DNA of 64,000 bases from Chromatocurvus halotolerans (GCF_004340525.1 NZ_SLWX01000007.1:124001-188000), one strand, 5' to 3'. Shown: positions 9,680 to 19,386, numbered from the stretch's first letter. Program-made: numbers and translations. Notes: generated by a model from the letters alone, not told the origin.

Positions 9680-10791
9680 AGTGGACGCTGGTGGAAACGC
9701 AGCAAGCGCTGGAGCGTGTCCTGCCAGCGCTGCGGGAATCGGAGGCGCTGGCGGTCGATACGGAATTCATGCGCCGTGACACGTTCTTTCCGCAGATTGC
9801 GCTTCTTCAGCTGAGCGCCGGTGAACACGCACTGCTTATAGACCCTCTTGGGATAGAAGATACCTCGCCCATTCGTGATCTCCTTGCCGATGAACGCATC
9901 GTCAAGGTGCTGCACTCGGCGAGCGAAGACCTCGAGGTATTTGATCGCTGGCTGCAGCTCTCACCACAGCCCTTGTTCGATACCCAGCGCGCGGCCGGTT
10001 TTCTTGACCGCGGCTTCGGCCTGGGCTATCGCGCCATGGTCGAGACCTATTGCGGCGTGCAGCTCGACAAGGGCGAAACCCGGTCTGACTGGTTAAAGCG
10101 TCCTCTGAGTTCCTCCCAATGCGATTATGCGGCGCTGGACGTCGCTTATCTGCTGCCGATCTATCGCGACATGCGCGCAGCGGTAGAGAGGGAAGGTAAG
10201 CTCGAGTGGGTATTTGACGATGGGCGCACCGCCACCGACAGCGCCGGCAGCGCTGCACGGGACTATTACCTGCGCATCAAGTCGGCCTGGAAGCTCAACC
10301 GCCGCCAGCTTGCTGTGCTGCGCGCAGTCTGCGACTGGCGGGAAGAGCAGGCCATGTCCCGGGACAAGCCTCGCAGCTGGATCATTCCGGATGCCGCCTG
10401 CCTCGATATTGCACGCAGTGGCGAGCTGGACGCCGACAGTCTGGCTCAGGTGCCAGGTCTTTCTCCCGGAGTCCTGCGCCGCTACAGCGGCGACCTGGTC
10501 GCCTGTGTGTCTGCGGCACGCGCACTGCCGGACAGCGAGCTGCCGCCCCTCCTGCCAGGGCCGCTGACCGCGGACGAACGTCGGCTGTTGAAGGCGCTGA
10601 AGCAGCGCGGCAAGCAGATTGCAGCCGCGCTCGGCGCCGCTCCGGAATCGCTCCTGCCGTCGAAGGATTATGAAAGGCTCTTGCGCGAGTCCCTTGGCGA
10701 CCCTGTGCCTGTACCCGCTCACTGGCACGGTTGGCGCAAACCGCGGGTGATAGATCCACTGCGTAATTTTCTCGCGGAGAGACGCGCATGA
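9676..10791 (+). CDS. rnd: Ribonuclease D
   Basis: 371 residues, as in E. coli (375). The DEDD exonuclease domain shows [14 protein letters not shown] (first Asp and Glu), [12 protein letters not shown] (second Asp) and [14 protein letters not shown] (third Asp plus Tyr). Two HRDC-like helical domains follow. It trims 3' ends of tRNA and other small RNAs. The only sensible start is TTG at 9676, overlapping the recR stop (TTGA); no clear ribosome binding site is visible, so it probably depends on recR translation. It ends over the start of ycgL. Confidence 0.93.
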   Translation: MKWTLVETQQALERVLPALRESEALAVDTEFMRRDTFFPQIALLQLSAGEHALLIDPLGIEDTSPIRDLLADERIVKVLHSASEDLEVFDRWLQLSPQPLFDTQRAAGFLDRGFGLGYRAMVETYCGVQLDKGETRSDWLKRPLSSSQCDYAALDVAYLLPIYRDMRAAVEREGKLEWVFDDGRTATDSAGSAARDYYLRIKSAWKLNRRQLAVLRAVCDWREEQAMSRDKPRSWIIPDAACLDIARSGELDADSLAQVPGLSPGVLRRYSGDLVACVSAARALPDSELPPLLPGPLTADERRLLKALKQRGKQIAAALGAAPESLLPSKDYERLLRESLGDPVPVPAHWHGWRKPRVIDPLRNFLAERRA

Positions 10792-11057
10792 ATTGCATTG
10801 TCGAGATCTTTGCCAGCTCACGTCGCGAGGGCATGTATCTTTATGCGCCGCGCGACGCGGTCTGGGAGGAGCTTCCGGAATCACTGCGGGCGGCATTTGG
10901 CCCGCCTCGGTCGGTCATGACGCTGGTGCTGACGCCCGATCGGCGCCTCGCGCGAGTCAGGGCGGCCGAGGTCATTGCGGCGATCGATGACAAGGGGTTC
11001 TTTCTGCAGATGCCACCCGCTTATACTGATGCCGTGATGCGGCAGCCTCATGAATGA
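10788..11057 (+). CDS. YcgL domain protein
   Basis: 89 residues. It begins [19 protein letters not shown], the hallmark of the small YcgL family (alpha/beta fold, function unknown), and ends in the typical GFFLQMPP region. It overlaps the rnd stop by 4 bases and the ycgN-like gene by 8, so rnd, ycgL and ycgN look like one unit, a neighbourhood also common in pseudomonads. Family assignment is firm; role is unknown. Confidence 0.9.
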   Translation: MNCIVEIFASSRREGMYLYAPRDAVWEELPESLRAAFGPPRSVMTLVLTPDRRLARVRAAEVIAAIDDKGFFLQMPPAYTDAVMRQPHE

Positions 11058-11499
11058 CAGCTGGTGGAACAGATTGACTCTCAGTCAGCTGTCGGCCGAG
11101 CAGTGGGAGCGACTCTGTGACGGCTGCGGGCAGTGCTGCCTGCATGTCCTGGAAGACGAGGAGACGGGAGATTTTGCGCGCACGACTGTCCACTGTCGCT
11201 ACCTCGATGCAACGGCATGCCGCTGCACGGACTATGTGAACCGGCTGCGGAACGTGCCTTCCTGTGTCGCTCTGACGCCCACAGCTGCCGCGCAGTACGA
11301 CTGGCTTCCGCCGACCTGCGCCTATCGCCTGCGGGCGGCGGAACTGCCGCTGCCCGACTGGCACCCCCTCGAGACAGGCGATCCGGACAGCGTTCACCGT
11401 GCCGGCATCTCCGTGCGTGGACGCATCATCAGCGAGGAGTTCGTACCGGAGGATCATATGGAAGACTATGTCCTGCACTGGGTCGAGCAGGGAGACTGA
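11050..11499 (+). CDS. YcgN family cysteine-cluster protein
   Basis: 149 residues with the YkgJ/YcgN CxxCxxCC motif at Cys 23, 26, 29 and 30, then further cysteines in HCRYLDATACRCTDY and VPSCVAL. The pattern suggests bound zinc or iron-sulfur, but the function of the family is not established. The C-terminal half (PPTCAYRLRAAELPLPDWHPL and ISEEFVPEDHMEDYVLHW) is the conserved tail of the family. ATG 11050 overlaps ycgL by 8 bases. Confidence 0.9.
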   Translation: MNDSWWNRLTLSQLSAEQWERLCDGCGQCCLHVLEDEETGDFARTTVHCRYLDATACRCTDYVNRLRNVPSCVALTPTAAAQYDWLPPTCAYRLRAAELPLPDWHPLETGDPDSVHRAGISVRGRIISEEFVPEDHMEDYVLHWVEQGD

Positions 11500-11502
11500 G
11501 AC

Positions 11503-11835
11503 ATGTTGACAGAAAGCGGCTACCTGGTGGCGATGACGGTATATCTGATGGCAGGGCTTTTTACCTGTCTGGTCGGGGCGCGCTGGCTGGCGAAAGATCC
11601 GTCCTGGCGGTTCGGGTGGTTCCTCACCGGCGCGGCCCTGCTGTTGACGCCCGCGTTTCCGTCACCGGGGATGGATACGATGGCACCGGCGAGCGTCGTT
11701 GCCGGGTTTCAGCTGGCGACCGCCGGGGTCGAGCCGGCCATGCATGCACTGCGGCCGCTCGCTGTCGCCCTGGCAACCGCCTGGCTGCTGACGCTGTTGG
11801 TAGTCGTGGTGCTGTGGCAGCGCCGCAGGCGCTAG
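11503..11835 (+). CDS. Small membrane protein of unknown function
   Basis: 110 residues, starting ATG 3 bases after the ycgN-like gene. It has three to four hydrophobic segments (about residues 7-25, 34-50, 62-75 and 83-104) and ends with a basic RRRR tail, probably cytoplasmic. I do not recognise the family. The central PAFPSPGMDTMAPASV loop is presumably periplasmic. Position suggests co-transcription with rnd-ycgL-ycgN; codon use resembles its neighbours. Confidence 0.65.
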   Translation: MLTESGYLVAMTVYLMAGLFTCLVGARWLAKDPSWRFGWFLTGAALLLTPAFPSPGMDTMAPASVVAGFQLATAGVEPAMHALRPLAVALATAWLLTLLVVVVLWQRRRR

Positions 11836-11840
11836 CGGTC

Positions 11841-11862
11841 GCGCAGGCCGCGCGGCTTGCGC
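11841..11862 (+). repeat. GC-rich imperfect palindrome
   Basis: A 22-base near-palindrome directly after the stop of the small membrane protein: GCGCA and TGCGC arms, then GCCG and CGGC around a CG centre, with one mismatch per arm. As RNA it forms a strong hairpin, but no T run follows directly. It may slow or end transcription before the moxR-like gene. Confidence 0.4.
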
Positions 11863-11920
11863 AGGCACCCTCGCAATCGTTACCCTTTCGCCTTCTTTTT
11901 ATCTCGGGCATACAGCTATC

Positions 11921-12766
11921 ATGAAATTCACCGGAACCAGGAACTACGTTGCCACCGACGACCTGCGCATGGCCGTCGACGCTGCTGTCAACCTGCAGCG
12001 ACCTCTGCTTATCAAGGGTGAGCCGGGCACGGGCAAGACCATGCTGGCGGAAGAAGTGGCCGAGGGTCTCGGCAAGCCGCTCATACAGTGGCACATCAAG
12101 TCGACCACCAAGGCGCAGCAGGGCCTGTACGAATATGACGCCGTCTCGCGCCTGCGCGATTCACAGCTCGGCGACGAGAAGGTGTATGACATCGGTAACT
12201 ACATCAAGCGCGGCAAGCTGTGGGACGCCTTCGCGGCGGAAGAGCAGGTCGTGCTACTTATCGACGAGATCGACAAGGCCGACATCGAGTTCCCGAATGA
12301 CCTGCTGGTTGAGCTGGATCGGATGGAATTCTTTGTTTATGAGACGGGAGAAACCGTGCGCGCTGTGCACCGGCCCATTATCATCATCACCAGCAACAAC
12401 GAAAAGGAGCTGCCCGATGCGTTTCTTCGCCGCTGCTTCTTTCATTTCATTAACTTCCCCGATCGCGACACCATGCGTCAGATCATCGACGTGCACTATC
12501 CGGGTATCGCGCAGTCGCTGGTGCAGGAGGCCATGGAGATCTTCTTCGACCTGCGCTCGGTGCCGGGCCTGAAGAAGAAGCCCTCGACCTCGGAGCTGAT
12601 TGACTGGCTGAAACTCCTGATGGCTGACGATATACCCGATGAAATCCTGCGGGAACGCGATCAGAGCAAGGCGATACCGCCACTTTACGGGGCGCTGCTC
12701 AAAAACGAGCAGGACGTGCATCTGCTCGAGCGTCTCGCGTTCATGCATCGCAGGGAGTCGCGTTAA
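11921..12766 (+). CDS. MoxR-type AAA+ ATPase
   Basis: 281 residues. Walker A is GEPGTGKT (33-40), Walker B LLIDEIDKAD, sensor 1 TSNNEKELPDAFLRRC with the arginine finger region after it. These are marks of the MoxR subfamily, chaperone-like ATPases that act with a VWA-domain partner to mature or insert cofactors into other proteins. The partner gene follows after 5 bases. Which client they serve cannot be read from the neighbours. Confidence 0.93.
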   Translation: MKFTGTRNYVATDDLRMAVDAAVNLQRPLLIKGEPGTGKTMLAEEVAEGLGKPLIQWHIKSTTKAQQGLYEYDAVSRLRDSQLGDEKVYDIGNYIKRGKLWDAFAAEEQVVLLIDEIDKADIEFPNDLLVELDRMEFFVYETGETVRAVHRPIIIITSNNEKELPDAFLRRCFFHFINFPDRDTMRQIIDVHYPGIAQSLVQEAMEIFFDLRSVPGLKKKPSTSELIDWLKLLMADDIPDEILRERDQSKAIPPLYGALLKNEQDVHLLERLAFMHRRESR

Positions 12767-12771
12767 GCGTC

Positions 12772-13947
12772 ATGCTGGTCAATTTCTTCCATGGTCTGCG
12801 CGACGCCGGTATCCCGGTGACCACCCGAGAACTGCTCGATCTGCTTGAGGGGCTCAAGCAGCATGTGGTGATGGGCAGCGTGGACGACTTCTACCTTTTC
12901 AGTCGCACCTGCCTGGTGAAGGACGAGAAGTATTACGATCGTTTTGACAAGGCCTTCGGTGCGCATTTCAGGGAACTGGAGGCACTGGATGACGTGATCG
13001 AGGCGCTCATTCCTGACGACTGGCTGCGTTCGGAGTTCCTGAAGAACCTGTCCGAGGAAGAGAAGGCGAAAATCGAGTCTCTCGGCGGCCTGGAGAAGCT
13101 GATCGAGGAGTTCAGGAAACGGCTTGAAGAGCAGGAAAAGCGGCACGAAGGCGGCAACAAATGGATCGGCACCGGGGGCACATCGCCTTTCGGGCAGCAG
13201 GGGTATCATCCGGAAGGCATTCGCGTCGGCCCCAATGGCGGTAATCGCCGCGCCGTGAAGGTCTGGGATCGTCGGGATTTCCGCAATCTCGATGATTCCG
13301 TGGAGCTGGGCACGCGCAACGTGAAGATGGCGCTGCGGCGCCTGCGCAAGTTTGCCCGTACCGGCTCCGCAGACGAGCTGGATCTGGATGACACCATTCA
13401 TTCCACGGCGCGCAATGCCGGGCTGCTCGACATCAAGATGGTTCCCGAGCGCCATAACGCCGTCAAGGTCCTGCTGTTTTTCGACGTGGGGGGCTCGATG
13501 GACCCTCATGTCCGCGTCTGCGAGGAGCTGTTCTCGGCGGCACGCACCGAGTTCAAGCATATGGAAAATTTCTATTTCCACAATTTTCTGTATGAGAGCG
13601 TGTGGCGCAACAACGTGAGACGCCATAACGAGCGTACGCCCGTGATGGATATCCTTCACAAGTACGGACACGACTACAAGGTGATCATCGTCGGCGATGC
13701 CGCCATGTCACCCTATGAAATCGTGCAGCCCGGTGGCTCTGTGGAGCACTGGAACGATGAGTCAGGGGAAGTCTGGCTGCGCAGGCTGCGCCGGACCTAT
13801 GAAAAAACGGTCTGGATCAACCCGGTGCCGAAAGAGGAGTGGGAGTTTACCCAGTCCGTCAGCATGACGCACCAGTTGATGGAGGGCCACATGTATCCCC
13901 TGACGCTGAAAGGGCTGGAGGATGCGATGGGCTTTCTGTCACGGTGA
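12772..13947 (+). CDS. CoxE-like VWA-domain protein
   Basis: 391 residues. The N-terminal helical part begins MLVNFFHGLRDAGIPVTTREL and contains a charged stretch with KRLEEQEKRHEGG (about 115-125). The VWA domain starts at VKVLLFFDVGGSMDPHVR. Its metal site is degenerate: DVGGS replaces DxSxS, so the first Ser is Gly. The sequence ends with HMYPLTLKGLEDAMGFL. It forms a two-gene unit with the MoxR ATPase. The last 9 bases overlap the convergent methyltransferase gene. Client unknown. Confidence 0.9.
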   Translation: MLVNFFHGLRDAGIPVTTRELLDLLEGLKQHVVMGSVDDFYLFSRTCLVKDEKYYDRFDKAFGAHFRELEALDDVIEALIPDDWLRSEFLKNLSEEEKAKIESLGGLEKLIEEFRKRLEEQEKRHEGGNKWIGTGGTSPFGQQGYHPEGIRVGPNGGNRRAVKVWDRRDFRNLDDSVELGTRNVKMALRRLRKFARTGSADELDLDDTIHSTARNAGLLDIKMVPERHNAVKVLLFFDVGGSMDPHVRVCEELFSAARTEFKHMENFYFHNFLYESVWRNNVRRHNERTPVMDILHKYGHDYKVIIVGDAAMSPYEIVQPGGSVEHWNDESGEVWLRRLRRTYEKTVWINPVPKEEWEFTQSVSMTHQLMEGHMYPLTLKGLEDAMGFLSR

Positions 13948-14736
13948 CTGGCGCAGCAGTCCGGCGTAGCTTACCAATGCGGCACTCACCGCAACATTCA
14001 GCGACTCCACGCCTTCGGCCATGGGAATCGACAGCGCCGTGTGGGCCAGTGATCGGATTTCCGCGGAGACGCCTTCGGTTTCACCGCCGAGAACGAACAG
14101 GGAGCGGTCGGCGAAATCCGTGGTGAACAGCGATCGCGCCGCGTTTGCTTCCAGCGTGTACAGCGTGAAGCCGGCGTCAAGACAGGCGCCGGCGGCACTC
14201 GCAATGCGCTCACAGCGAAGGAGAGGAGCAGAGTAGACCGTGCCAGCGCTGGCCTTGATGACCAGCGGGCCGAGCGCCGGGTTGCCGTGGTCGGCATACA
14301 GAACGCCATCCACCCCCGCGCCCCGTGCCGAGCGCAGCGACATGCCCATATTCTGTGGATTGGTGACGCCATCAAAGGCCAGCAGGCGGGTTGGGCCATC
14401 GGGCTTCAGGCTGCCCAGAAAGGTGTCCAGGGATTGAAATCCGGGGCATAGCACGTCCAGCGCCACGCCCTGGTCCTGCTTGCCATTACGGGATATGCGC
14501 GACAGCGCTGCGCGTTCATGCTCGCGCACGTCCATGCCGCGCTGCGAGGCCAGAGCGCGGAGCTCCCTGATCAGGCCGTCTTCCCGGTTGCTGCTGGCCA
14601 GGTGCAGAATGCGACAATCGAGATCGGCGTCGCGCATGGCCTCCAACGCGGGTTTGCGACCGTATACCGTGAGCATGCGGCGAAACTGCTCCCGGCGCTG
14701 GGCATAGTCTTTGCTGTCAGGAGGAGCCAGGGTCAT
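13939..14736 (-). CDS. TrmH/SpoU-family RNA 2'-O-methyltransferase
   Basis: 265 residues. The N-terminal substrate-binding domain begins at VYGRKPALEAM (about 24-34). The SPOUT catalytic domain shows NPQNMGMSLRSARGAGVDGVLY (motif 1, quoted here in part), LVLGGETEGVSAEI and LSIPMAEGVESLNVAVSAAL, the deep-knot AdoMet site. It should methylate a ribose 2'-OH in rRNA or tRNA; the target nucleotide cannot be read from sequence. It diverges from the glutaredoxin-like gene with almost no spacer and converges with the VWA gene. Confidence 0.92.
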   Translation of the reverse strand: MTLAPPDSKDYAQRREQFRRMLTVYGRKPALEAMRDADLDCRILHLASSNREDGLIRELRALASQRGMDVREHERAALSRISRNGKQDQGVALDVLCPGFQSLDTFLGSLKPDGPTRLLAFDGVTNPQNMGMSLRSARGAGVDGVLYADHGNPALGPLVIKASAGTVYSAPLLRCERIASAAGACLDAGFTLYTLEANAARSLFTTDFADRSLFVLGGETEGVSAEIRSLAHTALSIPMAEGVESLNVAVSAALVSYAGLLRQSP

Positions 14737-14756
14737 TGAAATCGGGAGTATCCGTC

Positions 14757-15014
14757 ATGGAGACTGCGAAGAAAGGGCACATGATGCTATACAGTACGGG
14801 GGCCTGCCACCTGTGTGAACAGGCATCTGCCTTGCTCGACAGGGTTTTGCTCGATACCCCCGAGGCGAGCTATTCTACCGTTGATATCAGCGATAGCGAT
14901 ACGCTGTTTGATCGTTACGGCTGGCTGATACCCGTGGTGCGCTTTGCCGATGGTTCCGAGCTCAGCTGGCCCTTTGACGAATCGGCGTTGCGGCAGCGCC
15001 TGCAAGCCCTGTAG
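14757..15014 (+). CDS. Glutaredoxin-like thiol-disulfide protein
   Basis: 85 residues. LYSTGACHLCEQASALL places a CxxC redox motif (CHLC) at the start of helix 1, as in the DUF836/glutaredoxin-like family, and IPVVRFADGSEL supplies the cis-Pro loop. The ATG at 14757 has GGGAG 9 bases upstream; the frame extends to a TTG at 14736 that would overlap the divergent methyltransferase start. A cytoplasmic role in thiol exchange is likely; the partner is unknown. Confidence 0.85.
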   Translation: METAKKGHMMLYSTGACHLCEQASALLDRVLLDTPEASYSTVDISDSDTLFDRYGWLIPVVRFADGSELSWPFDESALRQRLQAL

Positions 15015-15041
15015 ACGCCGCCATGGCCTCACCTGGCGTGA

Positions 15042-15482
15042 TCAGCGGGACACGCCAACGCGAACTGCCAATACGTCACAGGTAGCCCCGTGAAGCACCC
15101 CATTGGCCGTGGAGCCCATCAGGAGCGCCAGGCCGTAGCGCCCGTGGCTCCCCACGACGATGAGATCGGCACCGATTTCCTCGGCCAGGGCGTGGATTTC
15201 CACCTCGGGTCGACCCAGGACCACATGCCGCCTGTCTGCGGCAACGCCCTGTTCGGTCGCAAATTTCTCCAGCTGCTGCGAGGCCTGCTGATGGATTTCA
15301 TCCTGAATACCGGAAAAATCCATCGGGATATCGCCGCCATAGGCGAAGCTGAGCGGTTCAATGACATGGATGATGTGGAGTTCCGCGCTGTTGTTGGTGG
15401 CAATTGCCCGAGCACGCTCTGCGACTTCAGCCGAGTCGTCGGTGAGATCAACCGCCATCAGGATTTTTGTATAGTTGGCCAT
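15042..15482 (-). CDS. Universal stress protein (UspA family)
   Basis: 146 residues. It begins MANYTKILMAVDLTDDSAEVAERA and ends with the ATP-binding motif GSHGRYGLALLMGSTANGVL (G-x2-G-x9-G-S), so it is likely of the ATP-binding class. The ATG at 15482 has GGAG 8 bases upstream; the frame is open ten codons further but without support. Transcribed alone, with its own promoter (next entry), convergent to the glutaredoxin-like gene. Confidence 0.93.
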   Translation of the reverse strand: MANYTKILMAVDLTDDSAEVAERARAIATNNSAELHIIHVIEPLSFAYGGDIPMDFSGIQDEIHQQASQQLEKFATEQGVAADRRHVVLGRPEVEIHALAEEIGADLIVVGSHGRYGLALLMGSTANGVLHGATCDVLAVRVGVSR

Positions 15483-15515
15483 GAATGCTCCGGTATCTGA
15501 GTGGCTTTGCATTGT

Positions 15516-15543
15516 TTTATATCACAAGCGTTGGCCGTCGCAA
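15516..15543 (-). promoter_or_regulatory. Probable promoter of the universal stress protein gene
   Basis: On the minus strand TTGCGA (15543-15538) and TATAAA (15521-15516) are 16 bases apart, about 35 bases before the start codon. Seen by inspection; no operator was recognised. Confidence 0.45.
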
Positions 15544-15590
15544 TGCCGCCGCCGCTTTTTTCACACAACACTTGACCTGGGTCATCGCCT

Positions 15591-16055
15591 ATGTGGACGT
15601 ATGTCTTTATCGCTGTGGTTGTGGCACTGGCAATCGCCCCCTTGCTGCATTTTCTGCCGACCAGCACCCAGCGGCGTCAGGCCGCGCTGCGTGAGGAGGC
15701 CGCGCTTGCCGGCCTGTTCGTGGAATTTCGTGATCTGCCGGGCTATGGACCGCGGCTCGAGCGCATGAGTCGCAGCGAGCGTCAGGTCGTGTACTACGGC
15801 GCACGACTGGCTGCCGCGGCGGATCGGGGACGACGACGACAGAGCTGGTGGCGGGTGGATGATACCTGGCGCGGCGGTCCCCAGCGCCTGCTGCCACTCC
15901 CGCCAGCCCTTGAGGACCTGCCGTCGTCGGTGCTGGCGGCAAGTGTGGATAACAATAGCTGTGGCATCTACTGGCGGGAGACCGGCGATACCGGCGATGT
16001 CGGTCGGATCATCCGCTGTGTTACGGTCTGGCGGTCGGATCTGGCGGACGGCTGA
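15591..16055 (+). CDS. Membrane-anchored protein of unknown function
   Basis: 154 residues. One N-terminal membrane helix (about 3-21, VFIAVVVALAIAPLLHFLP) is followed by a basic, soluble domain rich in Arg, with ERMSRSERQVVYYGARLAAA and a C-terminal RIIRCVTVWRSDL. The topology suggests an inner-membrane anchor with a cytoplasmic domain. I do not recognise the family. It precedes topA; I recall uncharacterised genes beside topA in Pseudomonas too, but cannot show homology. The start ATG has no strong ribosome binding site. Confidence 0.7.
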   Translation: MWTYVFIAVVVALAIAPLLHFLPTSTQRRQAALREEAALAGLFVEFRDLPGYGPRLERMSRSERQVVYYGARLAAAADRGRRRQSWWRVDDTWRGGPQRLLPLPPALEDLPSSVLAASVDNNSCGIYWRETGDTGDVGRIIRCVTVWRSDLADG

Positions 16056-16067
16056 TCGGGTTTTCCC

Positions 16068-16096
16068 TTGACCCGCGTGGAACGTCCCTTTATATA
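16068..16096 (+). promoter_or_regulatory. topA promoter
   Basis: TTGACC (16068-16073), 17-base spacer, TATATA (16091-16096). Initiation near 16103 would leave a ~59-base leader. The AT-rich -10 region in a GC-rich genome and its position make it a convincing housekeeping promoter. Confidence 0.65.
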
Positions 16097-16161
16097 TGCC
16101 AGTCGTTTTTTGCGCCGGATTTCACATCCGCCGCCATTGCTGAGGTAAGACTTAAGCCTGT

Positions 16162-18834
16162 ATGGGTAAATCACTAGTCATTGTCGAGTCGCCTGCCAAG
16201 GCGAAAACGATCAACAAGTATCTGGGGCCGGATTTTATCGTCAAGTCCAGCGTCGGTCATATTCGCGATCTGCCCACCTCGGGCGGAGGCTCCCGAACAC
16301 CGGATCCCAAAGAGCGTGCGGCCCAGGCGGCGCGCACGCGCAAGATGTCGCCGGAAAAAAAAGCCGAGCACCGCAAGCAGAAAGCCCGGCAGCAGTTGGT
16401 GCGTCGCATGGGTATCGACCCCGCACACAACTGGGAAGCCCATTACGAGATTCTGCCCGGCAAGGAAAAAGTCGTCAGTGAACTGAAGCAGCTGGCCGCC
16501 AAGGCCGATGCAGTCTACCTCGCCACTGACCTCGACCGTGAAGGCGAGGCGATTGCCTGGCATCTGCGAGAGGCTATCGGTGGTGACGATTCCCGCTACC
16601 AGCGTGTGGTGTTCAACGAGATTACCCGCAACGCCATCAAGGAGGCGTTTTCGCGTCCCTCGGAGCTCGACATCAATCGCGTCAACGCGCAGCAGGCGCG
16701 CCGCTTTCTCGATCGGGTGGTCGGCTACATGGTGTCACCCCTGCTGTGGGCGAAAGTTGCGCGGGGTCTGTCCGCGGGACGGGTACAGTCGGTTGCCGTG
16801 AAACTTATCGTCGAGCGCGAGCGCGAGATCCGCGCGTTCGTGCCGGAGGAATTCTGGGAGCTGCATGCGGACCTCAAGGCCAAAGGCCTGGAATCCGCCC
16901 GCTTTGAAGTCCGCAAGGACCGTGGCGAGAAGTTCCGCCCCGGCGATGAAAAGACGGCGATGGCCGCGCATGCCAGGCTGGCGGACGCCGACTACCGCGT
17001 AGCCAGTCGCGAGGACAAGCCCACGCGCTCGAATGCGCCCGCGCCTTTTATTACCTCGACCCTGCAGCAGTCCGCCAGCACCCGTCTGGGCTTCAGCGTG
17101 AAGAAGACCATGACCCTGGCGCAGCGCCTGTACGAAGCAGGCTACATTACCTACATGCGCACAGATTCCACCAACCTGAGCAAGGACGCCGTTGCAAGCT
17201 GCCGCGAGTACATCAGCAAGAACTTCGGTGACCGTTACCTGCCCGAAGCACCGAAAGTGTACGCCTCGAAGGACGGTGCACAGGAGGCTCACGAGGCCAT
17301 CCGGCCCTCGGACGTCAATACGCTGCAGGCCAGTCTCTCCGGGATGGAGCGCGATGCCGAGCGCCTGTACGAGCTGATCTGGCGGCAGTTTGTGGCCAGC
17401 CAGATGCCGTCCGCTGAATACACGTCCACCACCATCACCGTGGCGGCAGAGGAATTCGAACTGGCGGCTCGCGGCCGCATCATCCGGTTTGACGGCTATA
17501 CCCGGGTGCTGCCACCGGCAGGGCGCAAAGGCGAAGACACGGTGCTCCCCGATGTCGCAGAGGGCGATGTTCTGGAACTGGTCAAGCTGGAACCCACACA
17601 GCATTTCACCAAGCCAACCCCGCGCTACGCGGAGGCCAGCCTCGTGCGAGAGCTGGAGAAGCGCGGTATCGGGCGTCCTTCCACCTACGCGTCGATTATT
17701 TCCACCATCCAGGACCGCGGGTATGTCCGCCTGGAGAACAAGCGCTTCTACGCGGAAAAAATGGGCGACATCGTCACTGAGAGATTGCAGGGCAGCTTCA
17801 GTGAGCTGCTCGATTATGGATTCACGGCGAGCATGGAAGAGAATCTTGACGATGTCGCGACCGGGAAGCTGGCCTGGCGCGACCTTCTCGACAATTTCTA
17901 TGCGGAGTTCAGTGGTCTGCTCGAGAAGGCAGAGCAGCCAGAACCCGAAGGCATGCAGCCCAACGAACCCACGATGACAGATATCCCCTGCAGCAAGTGT
18001 GGTCGGCCCATGCAGATCCGCACCGCGAGTACCGGCGTGTTCCTCGGCTGTTCCGGTTATGCACTGCCGCCGAAAGAGCGCTGCAAGAACACGATCAACC
18101 TGGTATCCGGTGACGAGGCCATCCGCGAGGATGCCGATGACGAGGCAGAGTCACGGCTGTTGCGCAGCAAGCATCGCTGTCCGCTGTGCAATGCCGCCAT
18201 GGACAGCTATCTCATTGATGAAAAACGGAAGCTGCACGTCTGTGGCAACAACCCCGATTGCGAGGGTTTTGAGGTCGAGCACGGCAAGTTCAAGATCAAG
18301 GGTTATGAAGGTCCGGTCATTGACTGTGACAAATGTGGAGCCTCCATGCAGCTGAAGACGGGGCGCTTCGGCAAATATTTCGGCTGCACGTCAGAGGACT
18401 GCAAGAATACGCGCAAGCTTCTGCGCAGCGGTGAGCCCGCACCGCCAAAAATGGACCCCGTCCCGATGCCGGAACTCGCCTGCGAAAAGGTGGATGACAC
18501 CTATGTGCTGCGTGACGGCGCGGCTGGTCTGTTTCTGGCGGCAAGCCAGTTCCCCCGCAACCGCGAGACACGCGCCCCGTTCGTGGATGAGCTGCTCCCA
18601 CACAAGGATGAGATAGACCCCAAGTACGCATTCCTGTTCAGTGCGCCTACCGTGGATGACGCGAAGAACCGGGCTCAGGTCCGTTTTAGCCGCAAGACCA
18701 AAGAGCAGTACGTCATGACCGAGAAAGACGGTAAAGCGACCGGCTGGAAGGCCTTCTACCAGAAAGGTAGATGGGTGCCGGAGGGTAGCGGCAAGCCAGC
18801 GCCGGCGCGCAAAAAGAAGAAAAAGGCCAGTTAG
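16162..18834 (+). CDS. topA: DNA topoisomerase I
   Basis: 890 residues. The Toprim domain starts [15 protein letters not shown] and has [14 protein letters not shown]. The catalytic Tyr is residue 331 in YITYMRTDS (E. coli Tyr319). Three C-terminal Cys4 zinc ribbons follow: [38 protein letters not shown] and [19 protein letters not shown] lysine-rich tail ends RKKKKKAS. It relaxes negative supercoils behind RNA polymerase. A basic insert after DLPTSGGG (about residues 45-80) is also found in Pseudomonas TopA. The next gene starts at its stop codon. Confidence 0.98.
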   Translation: MGKSLVIVESPAKAKTINKYLGPDFIVKSSVGHIRDLPTSGGGSRTPDPKERAAQAARTRKMSPEKKAEHRKQKARQQLVRRMGIDPAHNWEAHYEILPGKEKVVSELKQLAAKADAVYLATDLDREGEAIAWHLREAIGGDDSRYQRVVFNEITRNAIKEAFSRPSELDINRVNAQQARRFLDRVVGYMVSPLLWAKVARGLSAGRVQSVAVKLIVEREREIRAFVPEEFWELHADLKAKGLESARFEVRKDRGEKFRPGDEKTAMAAHARLADADYRVASREDKPTRSNAPAPFITSTLQQSASTRLGFSVKKTMTLAQRLYEAGYITYMRTDSTNLSKDAVASCREYISKNFGDRYLPEAPKVYASKDGAQEAHEAIRPSDVNTLQASLSGMERDAERLYELIWRQFVASQMPSAEYTSTTITVAAEEFELAARGRIIRFDGYTRVLPPAGRKGEDTVLPDVAEGDVLELVKLEPTQHFTKPTPRYAEASLVRELEKRGIGRPSTYASIISTIQDRGYVRLENKRFYAEKMGDIVTERLQGSFSELLDYGFTASMEENLDDVATGKLAWRDLLDNFYAEFSGLLEKAEQPEPEGMQPNEPTMTDIPCSKCGRPMQIRTASTGVFLGCSGYALPPKERCKNTINLVSGDEAIREDADDEAESRLLRSKHRCPLCNAAMDSYLIDEKRKLHVCGNNPDCEGFEVEHGKFKIKGYEGPVIDCDKCGASMQLKTGRFGKYFGCTSEDCKNTRKLLRSGEPAPPKMDPVPMPELACEKVDDTYVLRDGAAGLFLAASQFPRNRETRAPFVDELLPHKDEIDPKYAFLFSAPTVDDAKNRAQVRFSRKTKEQYVMTEKDGKATGWKAFYQKGRWVPEGSGKPAPARKKKKKAS

Positions 18835-19319
18835 TGGGTCGGGGGGTCGCGAATCAGCATCTGTATCTGGCGCGATTGCTCATCAGGGCCTGGCAGCGCG
18901 ACCGTGAAGAGCAGCGTGTCCCCGCCCGCGTGCTGGACCAGGCGTACGCGCCGGGTGTGCGTGAGCATCTGATTCTGGCTTATGGACATTTCCTCAATCA
19001 CGTGCTGGATCCCACGGGAGCGACAACCGGCGGCGATACGCCGCGCTGCTGTGATGACCTGCCGCCGCAGAGCGCCGGCAAGTCCGTCCCTGGTGAGATA
19101 CACGAGTTTCGCCAGCTCGAGCAGGCAGGCTGGCTCGCGCCCCTGCTGGCCCCTCTGCCCGACATTGGCTCCGCCGGATCTCAGGGCGCCAGGAGGCCGG
19201 ATACGCTGGTGGCCAGTTCTGGTGGCCCGGACTGGCCCGGACCAGAACAGGCAGAGGGCTGGAGCCAGCGACTTGCGTCTATTTTCGAGCGAATGAACGA
19301 CAGTCTGGACGAGTGCTGA
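18834..19319 (+). CDS. DUF6586-like protein
   Basis: 161 residues, starting with GTG on the last base of the topA stop. The first ~60 residues (NQHLYLARLLIRAWQRDREEQ, then LILAYGHFLNHVL) are helical. The middle is low complexity with Gly, Pro and Ser, and the end (WSQRLASIFERMNDSLDEC) is helical again. Position between topA and lexA matches the DUF6586 gene of Pseudomonas (PA3009 type), which is my main reason for the call. No function is known. Start uncertain. Confidence 0.6.
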   Translation: MGRGVANQHLYLARLLIRAWQRDREEQRVPARVLDQAYAPGVREHLILAYGHFLNHVLDPTGATTGGDTPRCCDDLPPQSAGKSVPGEIHEFRQLEQAGWLAPLLAPLPDIGSAGSQGARRPDTLVASSGGPDWPGPEQAEGWSQRLASIFERMNDSLDEC

Positions 19320-19386
19320 GGTCTGGTTGTCGCCTGCGGCCGCACACTGTTACCATCTCACTGGATGCAAATGTTGGGGAGTTGGA

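Noticed and set aside
18805-18834. A-rich run at the topA end as a possible frameshift site
   Set aside because: It encodes the normal lysine-rich tail of TopA and is directly followed by the stop; no downstream structure or meaningful alternative frame.
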